From: Procambarus clarkii
Taxonomy: Eukaryota > Arthropoda > Malacostraca > Decapoda > Cambaridae
Length of the DNA stretch: 64,000 nt
Assembly (NCBI RefSeq): GCF_040958095.1
Contig: NC_091156.1
Span: forward strand, 22,573,473-22,637,472
Direction of reading: 5' to 3'
Within the stretch, counting starts at the first letter, position 1, and each line of letters starts with the position of its first letter. The notes under the pieces were generated by a model. That model saw only the letters and a program-made list of their open reading frames with translations. It did not search any database and was not told where the DNA came from. This document shows positions 42,616-52,039 of this stretch, one piece after another. The translations under genes and the position numbers were made by a program.

Positions 42616-44069
42616 CCTGAGCTAGGTCCACTGCTCACAGCTTGGGGCTTCCTCCCCGCGTCTCTTGAGCTCTTGAACCATGTTACTTCATCGGGCACAC
42701 TACTCTTGGGAGAGTCCCCACCCGTCCTCGCTCCTCCTGAACTCCTAAAGTTCCCTCCCGACCTGGGGTAAGGCGAGTGTCTGGGCGGCCCCTCCCTCCT
42801 GATATGTAGTGCCTCCTCCAGCATGTCGGCTCGGTCCGCTGCAGCCTTCAGGTCCTTAATACCTGCTTCTCTCACCCTCACTCGCAACTCAGGATGGAGC
42901 ACTGACATAAACTTCTCCATCACTATCAGTCGTTTGATATCATCCACCGACTCCGCTTCCTCCGCCTTCAACCATCGTAGGAATTTCCGTTCCATATCCC
43001 TGGCGGTCTCGGCGTAAGTCTTTCCCGACGCTCTTGTACACTCTCTGAACCGCTTCCGGTACATCTCCGGAGTCAGCCGGAATGAGTGGAGAACCGCATT
43101 CTTAATCGCGTCATAACTAGTACACTCCTCTAGGTCCAGCATGTTATAGGCTTCCCGGGCCTCACCAGTCAACCTGCCCTGGACCAGAGCAGCCCAACCA
43201 TCTTCCGGCCACTCCTTCAGAGTCGCTATCCGTTCAAAGTGTTCGAAGAACGCCTCAGCTTCTTGTGGTTCGAACGTAGGTAAGTCACGTTCCCTTACCT
43301 TGAGGTCATCCCGCCGTGCAGGTAGTGAGGGCAGACCACGTTCAACGCGACGCAATTCGACTTCTTTCTTTGCCTTTATCTCCTCCAGTCGCAGTTGTCT
43401 CTCTCCTTCTTCTCGCTGCAGCCGAGCTTCTCGCTCCTCTCGCTGCAGCTGCAGCCGTGCTTCTCGCTCACCTCGCTGCAGCTCAGCTGCACGTTCCTCT
43501 CGCTGCAGTTCAGCCGCACGTTCCTCTCGCTGCAGCTCAGCCGCACGTTCCTCTCGCTGCAGCTCAGCCGCACGTTCCTCTCGCTGCAGCTCAGCCGCAC
43601 GTTCCTCTCGCTGCATTTGCGCTTCTCTCTCCTCTCGTCGCAGCTGGGCTTCCAGTTGCATCTTCATTATTTCCAGTTGCAGGCTCCTCTTACTACAGCT
43701 GGACCTTCCACTGCTCCCATGTTCACTGTGAATTCTCTCCACACTGGTAGGCGCTTGGGGAGGCCCTAGTCGGGACGGTTCACCTTGCGACGGCTCTCCT
43801 CGGGACAGCTCCTCTTGAGATGGCTCCTCTCCCGTCGCTTCCTCTCGAGCTGTGAGCTGTGCCATGATCTCTATCCTTCGCTCCGCTACCTTAGTCGTCC
43901 TCAACCTGATCCCAAAGTGGTTTGCCACTTGTTGGAGCTGGGCCTTGGTACACTCTTCCAAAATTCTCTCGTCCCTTGTGTCAATAAATTTCCTTACTTT
44001 GTCCTCCTCCATCTCTATATCATTGAGCATACACGACAGCACAGACAAGTTAGTAGGCACTAATTTCAC
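42534..44069 (-). CDS. gag: Gag with charged coiled coil and SCAN-like capsid domain, 511 codons
   Basis: Starts at an ATG at 44069 (MKLVPTNLSVLSCMLNDIEM), 183 bp after the LTR. Residues about 20-70 are helical (QQVANHFGIRLRTTKVAERR). Residues 135-240 form a Glu/Arg/Gln coiled coil, with five copies of the nonapeptide REERAAELQ-type at about 151-197 (27-bp tandem repeats at 43480-43615). Residues about 266-410 resemble the SCAN/Gag capsid fold (FFEHFERIATLKEWPEDGW, AYNMLDLEECTSYDAIKNAV, RFRECTRASGKTYAETARDM, SVLHPELRVRVREAG). The C-terminus is basic. Uninterrupted, so able to make virus-like particles in principle. Neighbour: protease frame, overlapping at the 3' end. Confidence 0.85.
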   Translation of the reverse strand: MKLVPTNLSVLSCMLNDIEMEEDKVRKFIDTRDERILEECTKAQLQQVANHFGIRLRTTKVAERRIEIMAQLTAREEATGEEPSQEELSRGEPSQGEPSRLGPPQAPTSVERIHSEHGSSGRSSCSKRSLQLEIMKMQLEAQLRREEREAQMQREERAAELQREERAAELQREERAAELQREERAAELQREERAAELQRGEREARLQLQREEREARLQREEGERQLRLEEIKAKKEVELRRVERGLPSLPARRDDLKVRERDLPTFEPQEAEAFFEHFERIATLKEWPEDGWAALVQGRLTGEAREAYNMLDLEECTSYDAIKNAVLHSFRLTPEMYRKRFRECTRASGKTYAETARDMERKFLRWLKAEEAESVDDIKRLIVMEKFMSVLHPELRVRVREAGIKDLKAAADRADMLEEALHIRREGPPRHSPYPRSGGNFRSSGGARTGGDSPKSSVPDEVTWFKSSRDAGRKPQAVSSGPSSGERLQSRIRRQGVQGGHRGRLQVVPPE

Positions 44070-44204
44070 CGTTTCAGTCCCTTAGCCGGTTGAGTAACAG
44101 TACCACCGAATTCACTGGCCACACTGTATTAGTACCCTGGCAACACTTGTCTTGAAATTTGGTCCACACTGTAGCTTGCTCCACGCTTCCTGGCGAGGTT
44201 CCCA

Positions 44205-44251
44205 GTTCTTGGCTACTGGGGTTCGAATCCTGGCGAGGTCGCCAGTTCTCT
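44205..44251 (-). other. Primer-binding site region
   Basis: On the minus strand, AGAGAAC separates the 5' LTR end from TGGCGACCTCGCCAGGATTC, followed by GAACCCC. On the plus strand this reads GGTTCGAATCCTGGCGAGGT then CGCCA, which looks like a tRNA T-arm plus 3' acceptor end with CCA, so the tRNA complement seems longer than the usual 18 bases. The tRNA identity (Arg is possible) needs a tRNA search. Confidence 0.6.
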
Positions 44252-45995
44252 TGTCACGTGGGGGTGGACGGTCCGGGGCTCTGCTAACACTCGGCTGCTA
44301 GGGGCTCAAAGGGCCCAAATACTCAGCCCCTCCGACTCCCTGGATTCACCGGAGTCTCCTTGGTCACACAAGATAGGACCAACAATGCCCACCTCCGCAG
44401 GTCTTTGCTTCCACCACAAAGGGGTGCCACTGATTCACCCTGGAAGCCCTTCAGTCAACCACGGGGAAACTGCTGTTAACAGTTCCGGCCTAGACCCGTG
44501 GGGGAGTGAAGGAAGACTCAGGCTTACCTATAACCATAACCTCCCTGAGTCTTGCCTGCCAGACAAAAAAAGGTTGCAGGAACTCCTTTCCCGCCTGTCT
44601 TCTCTATCTTCCTCTTAGCAAGGTCGCCAGCTGGGTTATTATATCTGCACCCCAGCAATGCAGTTCAGTGGGTGTATCATATATCGTTTGTAGCCAGAAA
44701 TGTATGCTCATAGAGAAAATCACAAATGGAGGCACACTCAAACACAGTAATAAAATGTGTGGATTTACTGACGCAAATTACATGAACACACACACACAAT
44801 CACAAGTAATACATGAATATGGGAATATGGATAATAAGTCTGGAGATCGTCAGCCTCTTCTTCCACGACCTCCAACACTCCTTCAAATGGGCAGGAAGAC
44901 CGGAGTCTCACACTCTCACAGGAGGGCCTCTTCACCACGTCGGCACCTCTTCTTCCCTGTCCTGCCATCCATACACACTGTCCTCTCTGACAGTCCTGGA
45001 CACAAGCTGCCTTGCAGCCTACTCTACTATTAAAGTAATAAAGTCTTGCTGCCACATACACGAGTAAATATTGTGGCCTAACTAGCCTACTCATACAAGG
45101 GGTAATGGGAGGGAAAAATGATCTACCTTACACTCCTGGCTCACGACGCCTGTCCCTCGATGGTGTGAGGTTCCCACGCTTCCTTGGGTCGATCCTCGAC
45201 GATCCAGGGCGTTCCACAGGTCCTCAGGTGTCGTGAAGCCTTCGCGTCGTCGCCGTTCCAATCCCTGAGATTCAGCTGCCCCAATCCTGGTTCATCGATG
45301 GGCGCTGAGCTAATCACTATTTTTTCCCCACACTCGCCTCTCCCACAGGGCGTCGCTCCTTGTCCTAGGCACGGTGTCGTCCTTCAAAGATTCTCAGTGG
45401 ATGTGACCCCAGTCACAGCTAGCTTGCTCGCCCACCTTCCAGACCTCAACGTCCAGCCAGCGGCGCCGCCCAGCGTCGTCGCCGACTATTTTCCAAGTTT
45501 GGGCACTTCTCTGCTCACTGAACTTGGTTCCTCTTTTGCTTCCCAGAAGCGCAGGGTCTCCAATAACGGTGGTAGGCTGCGCAGGCCAGCTCAATCCACT
45601 GAACAAGGCTTGCAGAGCCTCCAATCCCTGAGAGCAGACCGAGGCGCGTCCTGTCGCTTCCACGGTCAGTACAACTCTCACGTTGGCACCGCCCGGGGCA
45701 CTCGGTGACGTCATGGCGGGCCCTGATTTGTCGCCCGCGACCTACGTCGACCAATCCGCGATCGACTAATGTCCCTTCCAAAAGGTCACATCTGCCGTAG
45801 GGGATACTGTTTCATTTTATAACAGGGCGCCAATTTTCCTTTATTTACAACTTATAATATAACTTCCATGCCTTAACTGGCAGCCGGTCTGGTCGCCACA
45901 TATATCATTAGACTCCCTGAACCTCAGAGAATCAGTAGGGAGAGCTGATATGACTCTTTAAGCCGGCAAACGAAAGAAATAGGAGAGGGCACCGT

Positions 45996-45999
<4 letters not shown>
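44252..45999 (-). repeat. 5' LTR, 1,748 bp
   Basis: Same limits as the 3' LTR (TGTCACGTGGGG..CACCGTAACA on the plus strand). Followed directly by (AT)n at 46000. Confidence 0.95.

Positions 46000-46083
<84 letters not shown>
46000..46083. repeat. (AT)n microsatellite (right flank of the LTR element)
   Basis: About 84 bp AT array continuing the array interrupted at 39209. Confidence 0.97.
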
Positions 46084-46086
<3 letters not shown>

Positions 46087-46569
46087 GTACCTAGTAGCCA
46101 GAACGTCGTACTCGGCCTACTATGCAAGGCCCGATTTGCCTAGTAAGCTAAGTTTTCCTGAATTAATATATTTTCTCTAATTTTTTTCTTATCAAATAAT
46201 AAAGCTACCCATTTCTTTATGTATAAGGTCAATTTTTTTTATTGGAGTTAAAATTAACGTAGATATATGACCGAACCTAACCAACCCTACCTAACCTAAC
46301 CTAACCTATCTTTATAGGTTAGGTTTGGTTAGGTAGCCGAAAAAGTCAGGTTAGGTTAGGTTAGGTAGGGTTGGTTAGGTTCGGTCATATATCTACTTTA
46401 ATTTTATCTCCAATAAAAAACAATTGACCTCATACATAATGAAATGAGTAGCTTTTTCATTTCATAAGAAAAAAATTAGAGAAAATATATTAATTCAGGA
46501 AAACTTGGCTTATTAGGCAAATCGGACCTTGCATAGTAGGCTGAGAAGTGAGTTCTGGCTACTAGGTAC

Positions 46570-46572
<3 letters not shown>
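46084..46572. mobile_element. TTAGG-bearing inverted-repeat element, full copy 6 (two long arms)
   Basis: 489 bp, GTCGTACC to GGTACGAC. Unlike the 364-389-bp copies it has a long arm on both sides (ATATGACCGAACCTAACC and its complement), so it is close to a full palindrome. CCTAACC runs at 46280-46310 and GGTTAGG runs at 46316-46380. Confidence 0.92.

Positions 46573-46620
<48 letters not shown>
46573..46620. repeat. (AT)n microsatellite
   Basis: AT array of about 48 bp at the 3' end of Penelope-like copy 2. Confidence 0.97.
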
Positions 46621-46625
<5 letters not shown>

Positions 46626-47006
46626 ATTAAATATGACCGAAAAAGTAAGATTAATAATTCTAACACGAATTTTCTCAATCTTTCGTACATTATGCTTCAC
46701 TGTTGGAGGTAAATCAAAAATCACTTCTCCAAAATTCATTTTTATTTCTAGTCTGACGCGACACGGGCGCGTTTCGTAAAACTTATTACATTTTCAAAGA
46801 CTTCACAAATACACAACTGATTAGAACTTGCGTTTCCCTGATTTTATATCTACATTTGAGTGAGGTGGGAAGGGTGATGTGGCATTACATTTGAGTAAGG
46901 TGGGAAGGATGATGTGGCATTAGAGGATATTAATAGGGTATTAAAAGTATCAACACAAGACAGAACACGAAACAATGGATATTGAATAGAAGTGTTTGTA
47001 GAAAGC

Positions 47007-48662
47007 CTATTGGTCCATATTTCTTGATGCTTCTATATTGGAGCGGAGTCTTGAGGTGGGTAGAATATAGTTGTGCAATAATTGGCTGTTGATTGCTGGT
47101 GTTGACTTCTTGATGTGTAGTGCCTCGCAAACGTCTAGCCGCCTGCTATCGCTGTATCTATCGATGATTTCTGTGTTGTTTACTAGGATTTCTCTGGCGA
47201 TGGTTTGGTTATGGGAAGAGATTATATGTTCCTTAATGGAGCCCTGTTGTTTATGCATCGTTAAACGCCTAGAAAGAGATGTTGTTGTCTTGCCTATATA
47301 CTGGGTTTTTTGGAGCTTACAGTCCCCAAGTGGGCATTTGAAGGCATAGACGACGTTAGTCTCTTTTAAAGCGTTCTGTTTCGTGTCTGGAGAGTTTCTC
47401 ATGAGTAGGCTGGCCGTTTTTCTGGTTTTATAGTAAATCGTCAGTTGTATCCTCTGATTTTTGTCTGTAGGGATAACGTTTCTATTAACAATATCTTTCA
47501 GGACCCTTTCCTCTGTTTTATGAGCTGTGGAAAAGAAGTTCCTGTAAAATAGTCTAATAGGGGGTATAGGTGTTGTGTTAGTTGTCTCTTCGGAGGTTGC
47601 ATGGCTTTTCACTTTCCTTCTTATGATGTCTTCGATGAAACCATTGGAGAAGCCGTTATTGACTAGAACCTGCCTTACCCTACAGAGTTCTTCGTCGACT
47701 TGCTTCCATTCTGAGCTGTGGCTGAGAGCACGGTCGACGTATGCGTTAACAACACTCCTCTTGTACCTGTCAGGGCAGTCGCTGTTGGCATTTAGGCACA
47801 TTCCTATGTTTGTTTCCTTTGTGTAGACTGCAGTGTGGAAACCTCCGCCCTTTTCCATGACTGTTACATCTAGAAAAGGCAGCTTCCCATCCTTTTCCGT
47901 CTCGTAAGTGAAACGCAGCACGGAACTCTGCTCAAATGCCTCCTTCAGCTCCTGCAGATGTCTGACATCAGGTACCTGTGTAAAAATGTCGTCAACATAC
48001 CTGCAGTATATGGCCGGTTTCAAGTTCATGTCGACTAAGACTTTTTGCTCGATGGTACCCATGTAGAAGTTTGCAAACAGGACACCTAGGGGAGAACCCA
48101 TAGCGACCCCATCTACTTGCTTATACATGTGCCCATCCGGGCTCAAGAAGGGTGCCTCTTTAGTACAAGCTTGGAGTAGTTTCCTCAGAATACTTTCTGG
48201 CATGTCAAGAGGAGTACAGGCTGGATCACGATACACTCTGTCGGCTATCATTCCGATTGTCTCGTCCACAGGTACGTTGGTAAACAGCGATTCTACGTCC
48301 AACGAGGCTCTTATCCCTGTGGCCCGTGCGCCCCGCAGTAAGTCCACAAATTCCTTTGGAGACTTCAGGCTGAAGGCGCAAGGAACATAAGGAGTCAGCA
48401 GGCCGTTGAGTCGCTTCGCCAATCTGTACGTGGGTGTGGGTATCTGGCTAATGATTGGCCGAAGTGGGTTTCCAGGCTTGTGCGTCTTGACATTTCCATA
48501 CGCATATCCAGGTTTATATTCCCCAATGATCTTTGGCAGGTGGAGTCCGGATTTCTTGGCGTTCACAGTTTCGATCAGTTTGTTGACCTTTGCTTTTAAT
48601 TCGGCTGTAGTGTCCTTCGTTACCCTTTGGAACTTAGTTTGGTCAGAGAGTATGATGTTCAT
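47007..48662 (-). CDS. Penelope-like RT with GIY-YIG endonuclease, 551 codons, N-terminally truncated
   Basis: Copies element RNA at a nicked target. Residues 53-84: YAYGNVKTHKPGNPLRPIIS, the RT motif before the fingers. LDVESLF at 121-127 is motif A; VAMGSPLGVLFANF at 186-199 is motif B; YVDD at 222-225 is the catalytic box. The GIY-YIG domain is at about 437-480, with NVVYAFKCPLGDC and YIGKTTTSLSRRLTMHKQQG (Tyr, Gly, Arg and His of the nuclease). The frame is open upstream of the ATG to 48770 (RRGDKSPIYVILKKDEYLAK), so the ATG at 48662 is internal and the true N-terminus is lost. All catalytic residues I can judge are present. C-terminus RNMDQ. Family subclass (Poseidon/Neptune-like) not resolved. 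Confidence 0.9.
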   Translation of the reverse strand: MNIILSDQTKFQRVTKDTTAELKAKVNKLIETVNAKKSGLHLPKIIGEYKPGYAYGNVKTHKPGNPLRPIISQIPTPTYRLAKRLNGLLTPYVPCAFSLKSPKEFVDLLRGARATGIRASLDVESLFTNVPVDETIGMIADRVYRDPACTPLDMPESILRKLLQACTKEAPFLSPDGHMYKQVDGVAMGSPLGVLFANFYMGTIEQKVLVDMNLKPAIYCRYVDDIFTQVPDVRHLQELKEAFEQSSVLRFTYETEKDGKLPFLDVTVMEKGGGFHTAVYTKETNIGMCLNANSDCPDRYKRSVVNAYVDRALSHSSEWKQVDEELCRVRQVLVNNGFSNGFIEDIIRRKVKSHATSEETTNTTPIPPIRLFYRNFFSTAHKTEERVLKDIVNRNVIPTDKNQRIQLTIYYKTRKTASLLMRNSPDTKQNALKETNVVYAFKCPLGDCKLQKTQYIGKTTTSLSRRLTMHKQQGSIKEHIISSHNQTIAREILVNNTEIIDRYSDSRRLDVCEALHIKKSTPAINSQLLHNYILPTSRLRSNIEASRNMDQ

Positions 48663-48766
48663 TTTCGCCAGATATTCGTCTTTTTTAAGAATGACATATA
48701 TTGGCGACTTGTCACCTCTCCTGACAACTATCTCCTTGTTCTCACGAAGGCTTTTAGCTGCCTTAG
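48501..48766 (-). other. Spacer of the Penelope palindrome
   Basis: 266 bp of copy 2 that lies between the mirror-image arms. It is the part of copy 2 RT upstream of residue 54 and has no counterpart in copy 3. Confidence 0.85.
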
Positions 48767-48775
48767 TATGGAAAT

Positions 48776-50260
48776 GTCAAGACGCACAAGCCTGGAAACC
48801 CACTTCGGCCAATCATTAGCCAGATACCCACACCCACGTACAGATTGGCGAAGCGACTCAACGGCCTGCTGACTCCTTATGTTCCTTGCGCCTTCAGCCT
48901 GAAGTCTCCAAAGGAATTTGTGGACTTACTGCGGGGCGCACGGGCCACAGGGATAAGAGCCTCGTTGGACGTAGAATCGCTGTTTACCAACGTACCTGTG
49001 GACGAGACAATCGGAATGATAGCCGACAGAGTGTATCGTGATCCAGCCTGTACTCCTCTTGACATGCCAGAAAGTATTCTGAGGAAACTACTCCAAGCTT
49101 GTACTAAAGAGGCACCCTTCTTGAGCCCGGATGGGCACATGTATAAGCAAGTAGATGGGGTCGCTATGGGTTCTCCCCTAGGTGTCCTGTTTGCAAACTT
49201 CTACATGGGTACCATCGAGCAAAAAGTCTTAGTCGACATGAACTTGAAACCGGCCATATACTGCAGGTATGTTGACGACATTTTTACACAGGTACCTGAT
49301 GTCAGACATCTGCAGGAGCTGAAGGAGGCATTTGAGCAGAGTTCCGTGCTGCGTTTCACTTACGAGACGGAAAAGGATGGGAAGCTGCCTTTTCTAGATG
49401 TAACAGTCATGGAAAAGGGCGGAGGTTTCCACACTGCAGTCTACACAAAGGAAACAAACATAGGAATGTGCCTAAATGCCAACAGCGACTGCCCTGACAG
49501 GTACAAGAGGAGTGTTGTTAACGCATACGTCGACCGTGCTCTCAGCCACAGCTCAGAATGGAAGCAAGTCGACGAAGAACTCTGTAGGGTAAGGCAGGTT
49601 CTAGTCAATAACGGCTTCTCCAATGGTTTCATCGAAGACATCATAAGAAGGAAAGTGAAAAGCCATGCAACCTCCGAAGAGACAACTAACACAACACCTA
49701 TACCCCCTATTAGACTATTTTACAGGAACTTCTTTTCCACAGCTCATAAAACAGAGGAAAGGGTCCTGAAAGATATTGTTAATAGAAACGTTATCCCTAC
49801 AGACAAAAATCAGAGGATACAACTGACGATTTACTATAAAACCAGAAAAACGGCCAGCCTACTCATGAGAAACTCTCCAGACACGAAACAGAACGCTTTA
49901 AAAGAGACTAACGTCGTCTATGCCTTCAAATGCCCACTTGGGGACTGTAAGCTCCAAAAAACCCAGTATATAGGCAAGACAACAACATCTCTTTCTAGGC
50001 GTTTAACGATGCATAAACAACAGGGCTCCATTAAGGAACATATAATCTCTTCCCATAACCAAACCATCGCCAGAGAAATCCTAGTAAACAACACAGAAAT
50101 CATCGATAGATACAGCGATAGCAGGCGGCTAGACGTTTGCGAGGCACTACACATCAAGAAGTCAACACCAGCAATCAACAGCCAATTATTGCACAACTAT
50201 ATTCTACCCACCTCAAGACTCCGCTCCAATATAGAAGCATCAAGAAATATGGACCAATAG
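48776..50260 (+). CDS. Penelope-like RT with GIY-YIG, 5'-truncated copy
   Basis: Frame open from the junction; residues match copy 2 from NVKTHKPGNPLRPII onward and are the same to the C-terminus (RNMDQ) as far as I compared. A potential internal start gives 471 codons from 48845. RT motifs A, B and YVDD and the GIY-YIG nuclease are intact. Lacks about 55 more N-terminal residues than copy 2, so it lacks part of the RT fingers. Confidence 0.88.
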   Translation, partial: VKTHKPGNPLRPIISQIPTPTYRLAKRLNGLLTPYVPCAFSLKSPKEFVDLLRGARATGIRASLDVESLFTNVPVDETIGMIADRVYRDPACTPLDMPESILRKLLQACTKEAPFLSPDGHMYKQVDGVAMGSPLGVLFANFYMGTIEQKVLVDMNLKPAIYCRYVDDIFTQVPDVRHLQELKEAFEQSSVLRFTYETEKDGKLPFLDVTVMEKGGGFHTAVYTKETNIGMCLNANSDCPDRYKRSVVNAYVDRALSHSSEWKQVDEELCRVRQVLVNNGFSNGFIEDIIRRKVKSHATSEETTNTTPIPPIRLFYRNFFSTAHKTEERVLKDIVNRNVIPTDKNQRIQLTIYYKTRKTASLLMRNSPDTKQNALKETNVVYAFKCPLGDCKLQKTQYIGKTTTSLSRRLTMHKQQGSIKEHIISSHNQTIAREILVNNTEIIDRYSDSRRLDVCEALHIKKSTPAINSQLLHNYILPTSRLRSNIEASRNMDQ

Positions 50261-50527
50261 GCTTTCTACAAACACTTCTATTCAATATCCATTGTTTCGT
50301 GTTCTGTCTTGTGTTGATACTTTTAATACCCTATTAATATCCTCTAATGCCACATCATCCTTCCCACCTTACTCAAATGTAATGCCACATCACCCTTCCC
50401 ACCTCACTCAAATGTAGATATAAAATCAGGGAAACGCAAGTTCTAATCAGTTGTGTATTTGTGAAGTCTTTGAAAATGTAATAAGTTTTACGAAACGCGC
50501 CCGTGTCGCGTCAGACTAGAAATAAAA

Positions 50528-50678
50528 ATGAATTTTGGAGAAGTGATTTTTGATTTACCTCCAACAGTGAAGCATAATGTACGAAAGATTGAGAAAATTC
50601 GTGTTAGAATTATTAATCTTACTTTTTCGGTCATATTTAATAAAATATGTCTACAGGAAAGACTGCTACCAAAATATA

Positions 50679-50684
<6 letters not shown>
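50528..50684 (+). other. Penelope-like terminal repeat with ORF start
   Basis: ATG at 50528, [20 protein letters not shown], then [20 protein letters not shown] and [10 protein letters not shown], then (AT)n. Penelope-like elements commonly end in a partial second copy whose 5' part begins the ORF, so this is probably the real N-terminus of the RT protein, not an independent small gene. The same block closes copy 1 (29990-30160) and copy 2. Confidence 0.65.

Positions 50685-50774
<90 letters not shown>
50685..50774. repeat. (AT)n microsatellite
   Basis: About 90 bp AT array after copy 3. 50775-51094 has no recognised feature. Confidence 0.97.
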
Positions 50775-50776
<2 letters not shown>

Positions 50777-51094
50777 GTACATGTATGTATAATATGTATA
50801 ACATTATATTGTGTAATTAGGTTCAAAAGATTGTTACTTGCTTAGCAGTATGAACTATGGGTTCAGTTTCTGAACCGATTATATGCCTATGTAACCCTTT
50901 CCACAATCGCCCAAGGGATGGGTGTGGGGTGCATAATAAAGAAAGAAATGAATGAGACGCAGATCTAATTATAGCTTGAGAGTCCATTAACATTGTTGGG
51001 ATATTGTAACACAAGAAAGAGTTTTAGTAGCTAATATTAATGTGAAAATATTTAAATGAGTAAATTAATGATTAGTTGATAATTAACAAAGTTA

Positions 51095-51228
51095 TGTTGA
51101 CCAAACCACACACAACAGAAATTGAAGAGACGAAGACGTTTCATGGTCGTCACAATCGATTTGATAATAGTTCTGGACGGACCGAAATGTCATCGTCTCT
51201 TCAATATCTAGTATGTTGTTTGGTCAAC
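51095..51228. repeat. Foldback (hairpin) repeat, copy 2
   Basis: TGTTGACCAAACCACACAC at the left mirrors TGTTGTTTGGTCAAC at the right; the centre is more diverged than in copy 1. Followed by AAGCCACGTTGTTGTGACTC as copy 1 is by CAGCCACGTTATTGTGACTC. 51229-51400 is unassigned. Confidence 0.75.
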
Positions 51229-51403
51229 CTTTCTAAGCCACGTTGTTGTGACTCTTCATCTGCACAACAAAGTTATCATTTTATTATTCAGATTGACAAA
51301 TTTTAAGTTCCAGGTTTATAGACTTTTGTGAAATTGAGTCTAGGTAGTAACATAAATTGGTAAATCATAAATATTGTAAGTTAAGAATCTGATGCATATG
51401 TAC

Positions 51404-52002
51404 TCACCTGTTTGTGCTTGCTGGGGTTGAGCTCTGGCTCTTTGTTCCCGCCTCTCAACTGTCAATCAACTAGTGTACAGGTTCCTGAGCCTACTGGGTT
51501 CTATCATATCTACACTTGAAACTGTGTATGGAGTCTGCTTCCACCACATCATTTCCTAATCCATTCCATTTGTCAACTACTCTGACACTAATAAAAGTTT
51601 GTAACGTCTCAATGGCTCATTTGGGGCACTCAATTTCCACCTGTGTCCCCTAGTGCATGTACCCCTTATGTTAAATAGGCTGTCTTTATCTACCCTATCA
51701 ATTCCTCTGAGAATCTTGTATGTGGTGATCAAGTCCCCTCTAACTCTTCTGTCTCCCAGTGACGTGTAGGTTTAATTCCCGAAGTCTCCTCTCGTAGCTC
51801 ATACCCCTCAGTTTGAATACTAGTCTGGAGGAAAACCGTTGAACCTTTTCCAGTTTAGTCTTATGCTTGACTAGATTTGGACGCCATGCTGGAGCTGCAT
51901 ACTCCAAGATTGGTCTGACATATGTGGTTTACAAAGTTCTGAAAGATTCCTTACACAAGTTTCTAAAGGCCATTCTTATGTTAGCCAACCTGGCATATGC
52001 CG
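51404..52002 (-). pseudogene. LINE RT C-terminal fragment
   Basis: Minus strand 52000-51720 encodes NIRMAFRNLCKESFRTL, TTYVRPILEYAAPAWRPNLV, KHKTKLEKVQRFSSRLVF, RGMSYERRLRELNLHVTGRQ, then a stop and GLDHHIQD. This is the conserved region after the RT domain of CR1/L2-like LINEs (Y..YVRP.LEYA..W). 3' part to 51404 continues with shifts. A 55-bp piece of the same family (ACTCACCTAATTGTGCTT) lies at 53947-54000. Confidence 0.8.

Positions 52003-52036
<34 letters not shown>
52003..52036. repeat. (GT)n microsatellite
   Basis: GTGTGT array of about 34 bp at the truncation point of the LINE fragment. 52037-52518 has a G11 run near 52098 and nothing else recognised. Confidence 0.95.

Positions 52037-52039
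<3 letters not shown>

Larger units (their letters stand above)
39210..45999 (-). mobile_element. Complete young LTR retrotransposon encoding only Gag and protease
   Basis: 6,790 bp on the minus strand: 5' LTR 44252-45999, internal 40958-44251 (3,294 bp), 3' LTR 39210-40957. LTRs are both 1,748 bp. Gag and protease frames are present, but no RT, RNase H or integrase. In reading direction each LTR runs TGTTACGG..CGTGACA. Gag form (SCAN-like) and DTG protease point to the Ty3/gypsy group. The lack of pol in a copy this young suggests trans-mobilisation (inference). Confidence 0.9.
46621..48771 (-). mobile_element. Penelope-like element copy 2 (minus)
   Basis: 5' truncated at 48771, where it meets copy 3 head to head. 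47007-48662 is the coding frame. 47006-46745 is the 3' UTR. 46739-46621 is the partial terminal repeat with the start of an ORF ([20 protein letters not shown]) that runs into (AT)n. Confidence 0.9.
48767..50684 (+). mobile_element. Penelope-like element copy 3 (plus), mirror of copy 2
   Basis: Coordinates satisfy x + x' = 97267 for every landmark checked: stop codons 50260/47007, the ends of four antisense frames, and the terminal AATAAAAT at 50646/46621. The join contains TATGG at 48767-48771, also present in copy 2 at 48496-48500 in complement (microhomology). It extends about 38 bp further than copy 2 at its 3' end ([28 protein letters not shown]) before (AT)n. Confidence 0.9.

Noticed and set aside
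43300..43770. Ser/Arg-rich plus-strand frames over the Gag coiled coil
   Set aside because: Antisense shadows of the charged nonapeptide repeats of gag.
50450..50530. Hammerhead ribozyme at the Penelope-like end
   Set aside because: Such ribozymes are known in this group, and GAAAC and GTC words occur, but I could not find the CUGAUGA core or closing stems by eye.
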